In this document: piece by piece, positions 37,026 to 49,500 of the stretch
How the letters are laid out: every line of letters starts with the position of its first letter
Numbering within the stretch: position 1 is the stretch's first letter
From: Chondrosia reniformis
Lineage: Eukaryota > Porifera > Demospongiae > Chondrillida > Chondrillidae
Direction: 5' to 3'
Assembly (NCBI GenBank): GCA_947172415.1
Contig: OX359189.1
Location: forward strand, 1,510,501-1,574,500
Length of the DNA: 64,000 nucleotides
The notes under the pieces: generated by a model
Told to the model about the DNA's origin: nothing
The model's input: the letters and a program-made list of their open reading frames with translations, nothing else
Databases searched by the model: none
Made by a program: the position numbers and the translations under genes

Positions 37026-39320
37026 CTATAAGTGGGGTATGTTCACAAGTTTGGGGAATGCTTTCTTCTCTTCTTCACTGTACTCTGAGAGTTTCTTGCC
37101 AAGAGGGCTTGAATTAGTGATTTTATGAGTGATGTTGGCTCCATAGGGATGATCCTGTAATTAGGGACAATTAAAATAAATTTTGAGACGGGTTTATCTA
37201 GCAACCAAAGATAAAAAGTATTTGGCTGATTTAAATATTTTTCTAAGATACATTGCCCTTAGTTATAATATATTATCAGCATTGGATACCTACTACAGTA
37301 GAATCTCATTATAACGAAATTGCTTATAGTGAATGTCTCAGTATAGTGAAGTACTTTGCTAGCCCCAGCAAAAGTTATATACTATTATAAACATTCAATA
37401 TAGTGAATATTCAATATAAGGAACTAATTTTGGTCCCCTTTGAGCTTCACTATAATGAGATTCCACTGTATGTATACAGACGTATCTACAATTGGGAAAA
37501 ATGAGGACTTTTTGGTTTTCTGTTTAATCACTTTTCAAACATTGTATAGTATTAAACATCGGAAAAACAAACAACTGTAAATGCTACCAAAATTATCTTG
37601 TTGAGGTGCTAAAAAGACCATCCCTACTTACTATTGTATCTATAGTAACATCATATGATATGTGCAAAAACACCCGTCAAACAGGGTAACAACTTGTATT
37701 TACTGAACTACATGCATGTGTATAATATATGTGGGCTTAATTCCTCGGTTGGTACAAGCCAGAGCTGTACATATAGACTCATTGGAGAAGACCACTGTAT
37801 GCAGACTTGTCAAATTAAGGTGTTACCTCTCCAGGGAAAAGATAAAGCCTCTTCATTCTCCTCTTCCTCAACTGGTTCTTTGGCAGCATACCATTGACTG
37901 CTTTATACAGAACCTTTGTTGGGTCCTTTGTATGTAGCTTTTCAGCTGTGATTTCCTTCAGACCTCCTGGATACCTGACATTATTATATCAAAAACATCT
38001 TGGTTGATAATTAATTTTTAATGTACTAAGTTGCTTGCATAAATTGTGTACTTACGTTGGAATGTATAATTCAACAAAAGCACCTAACATAATATTTCAG
38101 CTATCACAAACAGACTGATTGCAGCTATTTTAGTATGATGTATAAACTCCAGCTGTTAGACTGCCACAAGTGTCCTGCAACTAGTAGCACTCACCCACTA
38201 TGATGTCTGTAAATCTTGTCATGCCATTTCCTGCCAGTTAACATGATGTCCTTGGTGTTCTTAACAACCACAAAATCTCCCACATCAACTAGTTACATAT
38301 ACAATAGTATAAATACACAGTGATTCTATTGATGATCTTATCATGATTAAATATATACATCGTCCAAATTTAATGTAGCATTTATAAGCAACAATTAGAG
38401 TACAAGTAATCCAATCCCTTAAGTCACTTATAGAATCTGAAAGCTTAAATGACGTAAAGTAAATGTCAAACTATCTGCATACATAGTATGCAGTTTGCCT
38501 ATACATACCTATAATATATTATTATTATTACTATATTAATGTGCCCAAGGCACTATACATCATCAACCTATAATATATTATTATTATTACTATATTAATG
38601 TGCCCAAGGCACTATACATCATCAACCTATAATATATTATTATTATTACTATATTAATGTGCCCAAGGCACTATACATCATCAACCTATAATATATTATT
38701 ATTATTACTATATTAATGTGCCCAAGGCACTATACATCATCGACCTATAATATATTATTATTATTACTATATTAATGTGCCCAAGGCACTATACATCATC
38801 GACCTATAATATATTATTATTATTGTTGTGCCCAAGGCACTGTATATCATCGACCTATAATATATTATTATTATTGTTGTGCCCAAGGCACTGTATATCA
38901 TCGACCTATAATATATTATTATTACTATATTGTGCCCAAGGCATACAAAAACCAAAATAAGAAGTGGTACATGGTTGCAGCTGGCCACGTATAAGCCATC
39001 GCCACTTGCAAGGCTACCAGGCTGCTCTACAACATGTATATAGTATGGTCTGGTAGCACTAGGGAAGGCCTACTCCTAGGCTGTGCACCTGGGCGGACAG
39101 CAGATAGGTACATACCTGCGGGGTGATAGATTGGTTTGGTCTTTCCTTGAAGAATCTTGACTATGAGAACAGCCAGCCTTCCAGCAATTTGGTCTTTAGC
39201 GTCAATCTGATACCACAACCTCGTATACGTGGCAATACACTACCAGAATGGGAAAATATGGTGTGATTAAATGATCTAAGTAAAACGATGCGATCTTACT
39301 TGGCTGAGTTTGGAAGCCAT
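37026..39320 (-). CDS. MRPL13: mitochondrial large-subunit ribosomal protein L13 (uL13m)
   Basis: Structural protein of the mitochondrial ribosome large subunit. Exons 39320-39300 (MASKLSQ), 39239-39116, 38288-38195, 37974-37827, 37154-37026 join in phase into about 171 residues, near the human 178. Family motifs: [80 protein letters not shown] and a C-terminal [13 protein letters not shown]. Intron 2 (39115-38289) contains a 59-bp minisatellite; intron 4 contains a MITE. The next gene on the strand (IAP) ends 221 bp upstream of this start. Confidence 0.95.
37296..37468. mobile_element. pogo/Tigger-like MITE
   Basis: CAGTAGAATCTCATTATA at the left and TATAATGAGATTCCACTG at the right are inverted copies with one mismatch, flanked by TA on both sides. 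173 bp, non-coding, in the last intron of MRPL13. Confidence 0.8.
38506..38945. repeat. 59-bp minisatellite
   Basis: About seven to eight copies of a unit with CCTATAATATATTATTATTA and GTGCCCAAGGCACTATACAT; the last copies are shortened. GTGCCCAAGGCAC is itself near-palindromic, so each unit carries a potential hairpin. MRPL13 intron 2. Confidence 0.95.
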
Positions 39321-39541
39321 TTTTTAAATTTATAACGATAATTGATAAAATGGAGGCAATGGGGCAGTGTTGGGCTACAGCAGACTAGTTAGGGCATGCC
39401 CAGGCTTGTTAAAATTTTGTTTGCGTGTACAGCAACTTTACGCATACCATGCTAATATATTTATTTATTGACAACTACATAAACATGTATGCATGGTATT
39501 AACAATACACTTATAAAAAAAAACATTAAAATACGTTAAAG

Positions 39542-41272
39542 TCAAAATGGCAAATAAGCCCGCATTATTCTCTCAACCCTACTCCTACATATGGGACAGA
39601 GAGTTACCGAATGAGCACACTTTTTGCAGCAACAGACATGTCCACATGGCAAGAACATGGACTCAATATCGTGGTCCATACATATACGACAGGATTTCAT
39701 TTCACTCTCCCTTTGAGTCTCAGAAGATGTTCCACTGTACTTAGCAGTACTGAAGTACTGGGAGGCACCGTAGCTTGTTGCAGTTGATTCGGGAGCAATT
39801 GGCCTACTCTCCCAGCTAGGAGAGCTGTATTGATCAGATTTCCTCTGAGGGGGGTACAGGATCGACTCATCTTCTTCTTTAAAGCTTTTCCCAGGCTTTT
39901 CAAATGTATTAAAGCATGTTCCTCCACTGTCATATGAACTTCCTTCTAACTTCTTTGTTGTTGAAGAATAACTATTAAAGCCACTGTATGCTTTGACTGG
40001 CTTGCTGTATTGATCTTCATCATCAAAAGAAGACTTAGATTTTGTAGCATTGAATGAGTATTGATCAACAGATTTACCCGTATACGGTGTATATGCTGTC
40101 ATGTGCTCTTCTCGTGACATCAGAGGTTTTGGTTTGGAAATAGAGAGACCACTAAAGGTAGGCACAATACTTGAAGAATCACCTTTATATTTTGCCTCCA
40201 AATAACCTGCAGTTGGCAACTCGGCTTCCTTCCGTAGCAACTTTTGTGTAGCAATTTCTTGGTCTACAATGACTACAAACATACACTTTGGAGACAGTTT
40301 GCGATGTTCCTCCATCGGATCATCAAATGGCTCCCAGTCTCTTAAGATCATGTCACAAGAAAAGCATTGAGTATAATCAGGCATTTGGACAAGAATAAAT
40401 CCAGCATCTGCCAATTTCTCTTTTGTAATAGGTCTGGTTGGGTCATATATATAATAAGTTATCAATCTGCGATCATACGTAGAGTAATCAGAAATACCAC
40501 TACCCTCTGGATCAAATCTTTCGGCAGATCTGTTTTTCGAAACTCTTGCTTCATACAGTTTGGAATAATACGGAGTAACTTGCTTCACATCTCTCTGTTG
40601 TGGAAATTGTGAAGTAGTAGGCATTCTATAACCACCTTCATTTGATCTTGGTACCCTACTCCTCCTGCCATGTCGATAATCTGCCTGCATTCCTTGACGG
40701 AACTGACAGTGAGGTTGATGAAGGTGTGCAATGTACTCACCTGGTGTTGGGTTCTCTACTGAAGCATTACAGTCTCGACAAACAATTTTACTTTCTTGAC
40801 CAGTGTAAGCAAAACCAGCATTAGCCAGAATATCTGGAGTTAGACCTGGAGTATTCAAGTAAGGCCATTTGGGGTCTCTGTAGTAGGAATTAATATTCCC
40901 TTCAATTGGCTTTCCTTTTCCGTCTCGTCCTGCGTTCGTGTGGTCCGTGAAATTAGTTACAAGGTTTAAGGATTCTTTTCTAGAATACGTTTTCTGGGGC
41001 ACCAAGAAAGAGCGTCCAGGCACTGGAAGACATTTTTGGTCGTTTGATGCTTCAAGGGGCTCAGTTGTGGTTAAATAAGAACTGGTTGGTTCACCAATTG
41101 TTTTACTTACTGGTCTCTGCTGGTGATTCAAAAATGTAGATTCATCTGAAACGGAATCTATTCTTTTACAAATCTCTTTGATGGCCAGCGTACACTCGTG
41201 ATGAACGTCTTTTAGTCCATCTTTAGTTGAATCTTCAGTAAGATCTTCCGTATTACTAGTAATCAGTGACAT
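39542..41272 (-). CDS. IAP-family protein, two BIR domains and a C-terminal RING
   Basis: Single-exon frame of 576 residues. Likely a cytosolic E3 ubiquitin ligase of the inhibitor-of-apoptosis family. The first BIR is about 134-191, with zinc ligands in CRDC (165, 168), H185 and C189, but lacks the usual tryptophan after the second cysteine. The second is about 270-331, with CFSC (303, 306), RDWEPFDDPMEEH and C330, and is canonical. A serine/tyrosine-rich low-complexity linker covers about 340-525. The RING is 528-570: CRICMDHDIESMFLPCGHVC then CKKCAHS and CPICRSRVERI, matching the XIAP/cIAP-type C-terminal RING. No CARD or UBA seen. Lack of introns in an otherwise intron-rich region could mean origin by retroposition, although a 5' non-coding exon is not excluded. 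Caspase binding is family knowledge, not shown here. Confidence 0.93.
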   Translation of the reverse strand: MSLITSNTEDLTEDSTKDGLKDVHHECTLAIKEICKRIDSVSDESTFLNHQQRPVSKTIGEPTSSYLTTTEPLEASNDQKCLPVPGRSFLVPQKTYSRKESLNLVTNFTDHTNAGRDGKGKPIEGNINSYYRDPKWPYLNTPGLTPDILANAGFAYTGQESKIVCRDCNASVENPTPGEYIAHLHQPHCQFRQGMQADYRHGRRSRVPRSNEGGYRMPTTSQFPQQRDVKQVTPYYSKLYEARVSKNRSAERFDPEGSGISDYSTYDRRLITYYIYDPTRPITKEKLADAGFILVQMPDYTQCFSCDMILRDWEPFDDPMEEHRKLSPKCMFVVIVDQEIATQKLLRKEAELPTAGYLEAKYKGDSSSIVPTFSGLSISKPKPLMSREEHMTAYTPYTGKSVDQYSFNATKSKSSFDDEDQYSKPVKAYSGFNSYSSTTKKLEGSSYDSGGTCFNTFEKPGKSFKEEDESILYPPQRKSDQYSSPSWESRPIAPESTATSYGASQYFSTAKYSGTSSETQRESEMKSCRICMDHDIESMFLPCGHVCCCKKCAHSVTLCPICRSRVERIMRAYLPF

Positions 41273-41782
41273 TATTCACTGCCAGCGATTCAGCTCCTAC
41301 AAATTTACATTAGAATTCTTAGAAGTTCAAACATGGAAATTCATAGGTTACCACACGAATAAATTATTCATGGTGCAAAGGTGATGCAATCAGATCTATT
41401 GGTTGCATAACCAACAGCCCGAGAGGGCCAATAGTGCTCAATTAACACATAACAGTTCTTTACGTGGTCAAACACCTGCCAAACCTACCAATCGAATGTA
41501 TAAGAATGATAAGATAAGTACTATTGATTGATTGATTGATGTGCAGAGGCCAAAAGTCCAGTCAGTGCATTGGCTCTTTAATGTGTATGGTGTTAGTGCG
41601 TAATATTTTGGCTTACTATAGATCGTGTTTTTGCTCTAATATCCGAGATTGAACTAGCCAGGATACCAATGTACACAATCTGAATGAACTGGCGCTCCGC
41701 GTTTCGTTGTCATAGTAACACTACTATGCAAATGGCGGATTTAGCGGACTTGGAGTATAATTGAACATTTTTTTCAAAGATC
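41273..41782. promoter_or_regulatory. divergent intergenic region between IAP and PPIL6
   Basis: 510 bp between divergent start codons. Contains four TTGA/GATTGATTGATT units at about 41,524 and no coding exon I can support. It should hold both promoters. Confidence 0.4.
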
Positions 41783-44700
41783 ATGGTGTCTACCTTAAAA
41801 ATTGTTGGACTAATAAAAGATGTTCCATTCTATAGATGCAAATTAAACGCCGAGGTAGGAAATATGGTTTAATTCGAGTTTCTATTACGTATTAGTCGCT
41901 TTCATGTACACAAAGGTTGCAAATTTTACATCTATGTAGGTCCTTCAAAGCAAGTACCCGAACGAATTTACTGCAGTAGAAGCGGAAGGATTATCCGAAA
42001 TGCAATGGACAATGTTCATAAAGTCTACAGTACAAGTACTTCATGATTATACATGATATAAATGGGTATCCCTAGTATATTTAGGGTTGCTATTATTGTA
42101 CAGAATCAGAAAGGAGATATGTGGTCGTACAGGGAAAATGTGATAGTCTTTGTGGATGATAAAGTGCTGGGTTCATGTGAAGACTTCCTTAAATGGGCAA
42201 AGGAAACCTTTGACTTTTCTGACATGAGGTATATAGCTTGCAATAATACTAGTTGATTTGGTGTAATTTAGTGATCATGTGAGATGAAATGTAGTGCACA
42301 TAGCTATAAGAGGATAGAGTACTTTTAAAAGCACTTATTAGTGACACCTAACCCAGATGAGACCTTGGTCACTTTTGGCTGGTTAGAGGCTATATTTGCT
42401 GTTATTATTAGTTGGTTATCATTATGACATGGTAGTGTTTGCAATTGTATGCAATCAAATCCACATTATCTGATCAAAATACCTTTGGTAGGTATATATG
42501 TAGGTGCATATGAATAATCAAAGTGATAGCAATAGTGATAAATAGATATGTACATGGTTATGAATGCATATATGTAGATATGTACATTAACTTTTCATGA
42601 TATACACTTAAATTATTGTGTATTCCTGAGATAGTTGATGTGACTGCTATACCTCTATCTACATATGTACAATGATGTGCATATATTGCAACTTACTTTT
42701 TAAACAAAAGGATATATAGCATATATGTATGTACATATAAGGGAATTCCACTTCTATATTATATATACGTATGTACGTATTTATATATAGGCCTCTTCCT
42801 TTCTATTACTCCATTGCAAAGGACTCCTACAATGAGTTCATTATGGATAGCAAGGTACATGCTATGTATATATGTACGTACGTGTGTATGTTAGGTATGT
42901 ATATACCATGAAAATTTGAAGATTTTCCTACATGCTATGCCTATTCTGTAAAAGAGCCTATAGGGGAACTAAACCTGAAGAGAGCTTTGGATGAAGATAC
43001 AGGAGTCTTTTCTTCCTTTTTTCCCTTCTTTGTATGTATTTTCCTTCCATGTAGTTTTGATTTTTCATGTGTGTATGTGTGTGTATGTGTATATCTGATG
43101 GATGTATATGTATGAATATAGGTAAGAGACTGTGTCTACTTTGACATCTCTACTGAAGGAGAGCCTCTGGGAAGAATAGTCTTTGAAGTATGAGACATGC
43201 ACAATCTGTACATATGTAAATATACAGTTGGTTATCTCTGTTAGATTAATAGTAGTCACTCCTAATTTGATATACTTAGTGCACACTGTTGACATTCTTC
43301 TGATTATCTCCAGTTGAAGACTTCTTCACTCACTCCTTCAGCTACACAAGACCTTGTGTCCAAAGGCTTGTGAAAACTTTAAAGCTCTCTGTACTGGTGA
43401 GAAGGGAATCACGGAAGGAGGCATAGCACTGACCTACAAACACTCTCTAATACATAGGATCGTGCCAAACGGATGGATTCAGGGAGGAGGTCATACCTAC
43501 ACATATAGTACATACAGTACATGCCAAAGCTCTCTTTAGGTGTAGTTCCCCTATAGGCTCTTTTATAGAATAGGCATAGCATGTAGGAAAATGGTATCTT
43601 AGCTTTTTCATGCCTAATATGACATGCCTAGGCTATGTACACAGTTTATATACGTACGTACATATGTATATAGTACCTACATACATATATAGGCATATAC
43701 TACTTACATATTATGTGTTGGAGTAAGCATATGAATACATTTACATATATCATCTCATTATATACATATACATACCACCCTTGTAAATATTTCATTGAAG
43801 ATGTCTGTGGAGGTAGTGGAGCTGGCGGTGTGTCCATATTTGGAGATAATTTTGCGGGTCAGTATTTTGTAAAACTTAAAATTGATTATATTGTTTATAT
43901 TGAGAATTTATTTTATTAAAATATTAATTGAAAGCAGGGAAGTTAGTGCATTTGTAAAAGGATGTTTTTGATAATGTACGTATGTAATATCATGAGACAG
44001 AGTACAGAGTATTGTACCCTCTAATGGCACTGTTAACCTCCGGTACAAATCATGTGAGTGCTATATAGGTAAACACATCTTCCTGTTGACATTTCTGTCA
44101 TATGACCTTTGACAACAATTTGACCTTTGACAAAGATGTGTGATTTGTCATAAAGGCATGACTTTGCTATTAGAAGTATGGCTATGATATAATTATAAAC
44201 AATAACTATGAAGGATGACCTTTTCTTATATGCACAGTAGTGGAAGATATTGACTGTATTGAGATGACATATACTACATAGATAGGGAGTTTTAGGTCTT
44301 TCTAGCCAATTAGGTAAAATTATCACATCTTGACAGTATGATTTAACAGTACACTATGTGTATGATCTGTACAGACCTTTGGCTGTGGAGCTGTGTACTG
44401 TTTGGAAGTTCCCTTATTGGGTGTATCACTTGCACTAATATATAAACTGAAAATTGGGGATTTCCTTGGAATTTTACTATGCTATGTACAGTATTTGTTT
44501 GTCTATGTATGTAAATACACAGACCTTAACTTGAATACCAGTACAATAATTGACAATACTTACAAGAGAGGAGAAATCAATTATCTCTGTACACCTTCTG
44601 TAGACGAGTGTTTCACTGCTGACCACAGCTCCCGAGGTGTCCTTGGGATGGTCAACAAGGGCCCAAACACAAATGCCTCACAGTTCTACATCACCTTAAT

Positions 44701-45305
44701 GCCCTCCAACTGGATGGACAAGCAGTACCAGGCCTTTGGGTGAGCTCGTGGTGCAATGCTATTTATAGTAATATGACAAGGGACTCACTCCAAATCTCAT
44801 GATCACACCATTGCAACACTCATGTGACCATAGTTACTCTATGATGTAGCTAGTTACTATGCAACACAATAAAGGTCAGTATGTAAATGAAATCTAAACT
44901 GAATGGAGACTATTGAACATTGTGTAAATGAATAAGAGGTTGAGAATGATCCCATAGGAATTCTATAAATAGTTACTACCTAGAGAAATATCTCTGACCA
45001 AAGGGAATTCTATTCACTGTCCCCTGGTAGCTGTATTGATGATCCCCCAGGCAGGGGATTCTATTGATGATCCCAGGGGATTCCGTTGACTATCCCTGAG
45101 GGTGCTACTGACTGCATGGATACATGTGGTTGTTTCACCATCACTGCCCTTGACTTCTCCTCAATCTGATAGGCGAGTGCTGGAAGGCAGTAAAGTGTTG
45201 GAGAAACTGGAAAGATTGGAGACCTTCAATGAAAGGCCAATTAAACAGACCATCATATCAGACTGTGGAGTGCTGCAGCCACTAGAAGTACTCAGCATGG
45301 AATAG
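41783..45305 (+). CDS. PPIL6: cyclophilin-like protein PPIL6, complete
   Basis: Nine exons in consistent phase: 41783-41854, 41940-42035, 42104-42228, 42791-42854, 43122-43187, 43342-43489, 43801-43857, 44604-44739, 45173-45305; 298 residues (human about 311). The N-terminal half is the PPIL6-specific region (STLKIVGLIKDVPFYRCKLN; FVDDKVLGSCEDFLKWAKET). The C-terminal half is a cyclophilin fold: VYFDISTEGEPLGRIVFE, LCPKACENFKALCTGE, HRIVPNGWIQGG, SSRGVLGMVNKGPNTNASQF. Compared with cyclophilin A, the catalytic Arg55 (HRIV), Gln63 (QGG) and Trp121 (NWMDK) equivalents are present but the His126 position is not histidine. Peptidyl-prolyl isomerase activity is therefore plausible but unproved. 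Exon 6 and 7 donors are weak (GTCATA, GTCAGT) yet required by phase. In mammals PPIL6 expression is linked to ciliated and sperm cells (general knowledge). Confidence 0.92.
42918..43030 (-). repeat. dispersed repeat, family 1 (copy 6)
   Basis: Reverse copy: TTTTCCTACATGCTATGCC, GCCTATAGGGGAACTAAACC, CTTTGGATGAAGATACAGGA. It lies in PPIL6 intron 4, 90 bp before exon 5. Confidence 0.75.
43520..43605 (+). repeat. dispersed repeat, family 1 (copy 7, truncated)
   Basis: CCAAAGCTCTCTTTAGGTGT, AGTTCCCCTATAGGCTCTTT and GCATAGCATGTAGGAAAATG. Right part only, in PPIL6 intron 6, in opposite orientation to copy 6. Confidence 0.75.
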
Positions 45306-45652
45306 GAGACACTCTACCACTAGTTTCAAACCACCCTCATTAAAACAATGACATATGCATATACGTATATATATATAAGCACTATGTACCATCCTAGTTT
45401 AATTATATTCATAGGTGATGGAATATGTGTGGATCCATTGTGTATATATACCTATCAGCCAGTGAGGGTGCAGGTGATATATTTGTGGTTAAATATAAGC
45501 TGCATAACTAATCATTACACTGTATTGTTTATATGTACATCACAGGTGACACACAGCTGTTTGAAACAGATGGTTTTACAACTCGAAAATTATTGTCACA
45601 TTATAAATACTTAAATATGTACATGAAACACAAGTAACTAGTGCAAGATTCT

Positions 45653-46276
45653 TCACTTTCCCTTGGCTCTGAAGTAGTCGGCCATTTTCTCAACTGTCTC
45701 AACACAGACAGACGGGTGCATTGAAGAGGAGTATGATCCATATATTATATACAGCTTAGTCTGCACAGCTACAAAGCCTGAATTTTCCTGTCAAACCAGA
45801 AACAGACATCAATTTAACATTGGCATAACCATGTATGGTATATGCATCTTGAACTTATGGGTGTTCATTAGAAAAGAAGCAAAATATAGTTGGAAGATAA
45901 GCTTTAAGGCTATATAGGTTATAATCATTATATGTACTCGGGAACATATACATGACAACAGTTCTCCAATCCCCATTGTACAGCTTGTATGTAGTCATCA
46001 TAACTTCAAAACGCGAAAAGTTACCTTTTTTCCATATATAGAGTCTTTGTCTGCGCGCACACACTTGTAAGTGGCACCATTAAATTTTATTCCTTGCTGC
46101 CTGAAGGCTGACGGGTTCTTGAAGGCACTGACTAGTGAAGACACTTGGTCCTGCGACACTTCATAGCCGACAGAGGACGCCCGAACACTGTGGTCCTTCT
46201 TCTGTAAGAAAGCAGCACATTCTATGTGGCCACAACCAATGAGCACCTCCTGAACTAGACCCTGCAGTTCGTTCAT
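45653..46276 (-). CDS. PFN4: profilin-4
   Basis: Two exons, 46276-46025 and 45787-45653, joining in phase to 128 residues, the usual profilin length (human PFN4 129). MNELQGLVQEVLIGCGHIEC, then FNGATYKCVRADKDSIYGKK, ENSGFVAVQTKLYIIYGSYS and MHPSVCVETVEKMADYFRAK line up with PFN4 more than with actin-binding profilin-1. PFN4 is a divergent, testis-enriched profilin thought to bind phospholipids and not actin (family knowledge). It lies 282 bp downstream of the FAM228-like gene on the same strand, and its 3' end faces PPIL6 (convergent, 347 bp). Confidence 0.92.
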
Positions 46277-46557
46277 AACCGCCCAGTTTGGGGACTTTCC
46301 CTAGACCTATAGCTACGTACGCAAGCTCTGACTACGCGATTATGAAATGCGTACTACCGTATATCTTCTTTTAAAATGTCCTTTATTCCCTAATTATAAA
46401 CTTATGGAACTAATATAATTAACTGGAATAGAAAATATTTATTGTTATTGTTGTCTAAAATAGCCAACTTACTTAGTAAGTGCATTAATGTGGTGTTGTA
46501 CACAATATGTATCAACTATACATAACAGGTAAACAGTGACAGTAGATTAGATTATGC

Positions 46558-49500
46558 TTATGATTGGTCGGTTTCATTAGATGACCAAGTGAGTGTCAGA
46601 GTGGATGGGTTATGGGGGACCTCCCTCTTGTGTGGCATTTGAAGCTCTTCACTGATTGTTGCTTGAGTGACCACCTGTTTAGACCACTCCTCTGGGTGGA
46701 TGGAAGACTGGGTCTGGATACCTCTCTGACGTAACCTTGGAAACGTACAATATACATATCATTGCAAATAATAAACAACACTGGATAATTACGCCAACCA
46801 ACCAAGTGACAATCGTCTACTTGGCTGGGGGACGAAGTCCTATTTGTGGCCACCATATACATATCATCTATGTACCATCCTAGTTTAATTATATTCATAG
46901 GTGATGGCTGAATTATATTCAAAGGTGACTGGGAATGAAGTATATAGTTTAGTATGTAACTTGGTGGATTCTTCCTAGTTTTTTAGGAAGGACAACTACT
47001 AGTTAGCAGTTATTACTTGATTTCTAGGTCTATACATCTCATAATACATACTCCCTCCATCTCATAATACATACTCCCTCCATCTCATAATACATACTCC
47101 CTCCATCTCATAATACATACTCCCTCCATCTCATAATACATACTCCCTCCATCTCATAATACATACTCCCTCCATCTCATAATACATACTCCCTCCATCT
47201 CATAATACATACTCCCTCCATCTCATAATACATACTCCCTCCATCTCATAATACATACTCCCTCCATCTCATAATACATACTCATAATACACTAATAAGC
47301 TTGAATTAAAAGGTCACCTAATGACATTGTGTACTTATACGTAGGTTTGATTTGACTAGTATATTACATTAAGATTACAACAACTTGAAAACATTCGTCC
47401 ACATCTAATCATACACCTACTCTACCCACACATGCCCACACACAGACACGCCCACACACAGATCCACGCCCACCTGCTCCTCTGTCTAGTGTTGCTCTCA
47501 ATGTCCATCAGCTGCATGGCCAGCCAAGTGCTGCAGTTTGTGTCAAGTCTACCCATTTGAGCCACTGTCTCTTTTGTACTTTGACAGTGAAGTGGGGAAT
47601 ACCCTTCCTCACAATCTTGTACAGTTTTCTGTTCCTTCTTCCAGTCAGTGATTTGGGTGATGAGTGGGTCGTCAAGAGGAGTGTTCCCCAACTAGAACAG
47701 AAACAAGCACTACACACACAAGTACTTGTCTATATTTCATTTATGCAAACTCATTAGTTTTAGTCAAAAGTGTGGTGATTTAGTGATATGTACTTAACAA
47801 CATTTATTAGGCACATGTGACAAACTAGATGATAAGTTTTCTGTAGTAGTGCAAAACAATTATTTCAACACCAGGTGTAATTCATTAGAGTCATTCAGAT
47901 GTAAAGGTCTACTGACCTAAATTTAGTAATTGTTTCATGCTACTACAGAAAGCTCATCATTTAGTTTTTCATATGTATATGTAATAATGAATATGTATTC
48001 ATAAAGCTGATAAGACCAAAGTTGATCCAAACTTTAAGCTGCTCCAGTTTCCAAAAGGAGTCTGATTTCAAATCTTTAGTATTAAACAAGTTGTGCAAGA
48101 CATATCATACACTTAGCAGGTACCTGTATGTATGTACGTACATATACATGTATGTATGTCCCACCTTATTTTGGTTGCTACCCTGATCTCGGATATCCTG
48201 AGGCTTGTAATCAGTAGAGGTCAGTGTATCCAGGAATACATCAATCTAACAGTTGTGGTAAGAGATAATAAGGCAGGGACTACAGACCTTATGCAGTGTA
48301 ACTATTGCATAGCCTCTTTGATTCCCAATAAAACTACTCTCAATTGACTATGATTGTTTCATATCTTAGCTTTAAACCTGACATCCTTAGAGCTTTAGAC
48401 TTGCTTAACCTGACATCCTTAGAGCTTTGGACTAGCTTAACCTGACATGCTTTCATCACCAATGGACGTCAGATGACTGTGTTTCAGTGACACTTCAGCT
48501 CCCACAAGAGACTAAATGCGCAAGTTGGTGTACTTTACCTGTTCATTGCGGTAGGAGAGGTAGCTGTTAAAGAGATCTCTCTTCCTCTGCTGTAGATCAG
48601 GATAGCTTGGCCCATCCATAAAGTTGCGAAGCTTTGACTGCAATTACATAAATCATGTCATTACTTTACAAATACAGCAGGTATTAGTTGTATGTCACCA
48701 ATTACCTGGATTGGTCCAAAGACATTGCGTGACCACTTCTGGTACAGAGTTTCTCTTTTGTACTGGTGTCTATCATTTTGGGTTTGTAGAAAGTCATCAA
48801 TCTCCTATTATGAACATCAACAATGTCAACAACTTCGAAATGTCAATAAGTCAACAATGTCAACAACTTCAAATGTTAATAAGTCAATAATGTCAACATC
48901 TTCAAATGTCAATAAGTCAATAATGTCAAAAACATCAAATGTCAATAAGTCTATGTTGCCATGGTGATCATAACATTGACATTAAAGTGTTTACTTGCAA
49001 GAGGTCTTGTTCGTTTTGCAAGACTGTCTGACACAATGTTTGGACTGACCTCACTTCCGGAAGGTCTTTCTACAATAACCAACAACAATAGACACATCTC
49101 TAAGTGTGTGATAGCAAGTAATACTGTACAAGTGGAGCTATTGATTAGAACAAATAAAGTCTGTACTGCCCATTTCCATGGCAACAGGAGGAGGAGGAGA
49201 AGCATAGAAAAGAACACTTATACAATAAAGGAGCGATAATTCAACACACTCTGCATATAGTACAGTGTATGATCCACTCACCACATTCACTTGGTCTGTA
49301 GGCAGGATTGGTTCCCGCATTTGTTCAACAGGGACATTCTGCACTTTTGACTGCTTCTTCGCTCGAGAGTATTTCGCAACCTCTGATTCCAACTTCGATA
49401 ACTACAACCACAAGGAAGCTGTTACTGGTCAGTAGCGGCTACAAGCTTATCAGTAGTGATAAGCAACTTCACATCAGTCACAGGGCCGAGGCACATCTGT

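Noticed and set aside
47000-47300. CRISPR-like appearance of the 23-bp array
   Set aside because: Units are directly adjacent with no unique spacers and the genome is eukaryotic; it is a minisatellite.
48951-49239. Leucine-rich minus frame suggesting a membrane protein
   Set aside because: Only 49,069-48,995 is coding, in a different frame, as exon 3 of the FAM228-like gene; the leucine run lies in an intron.
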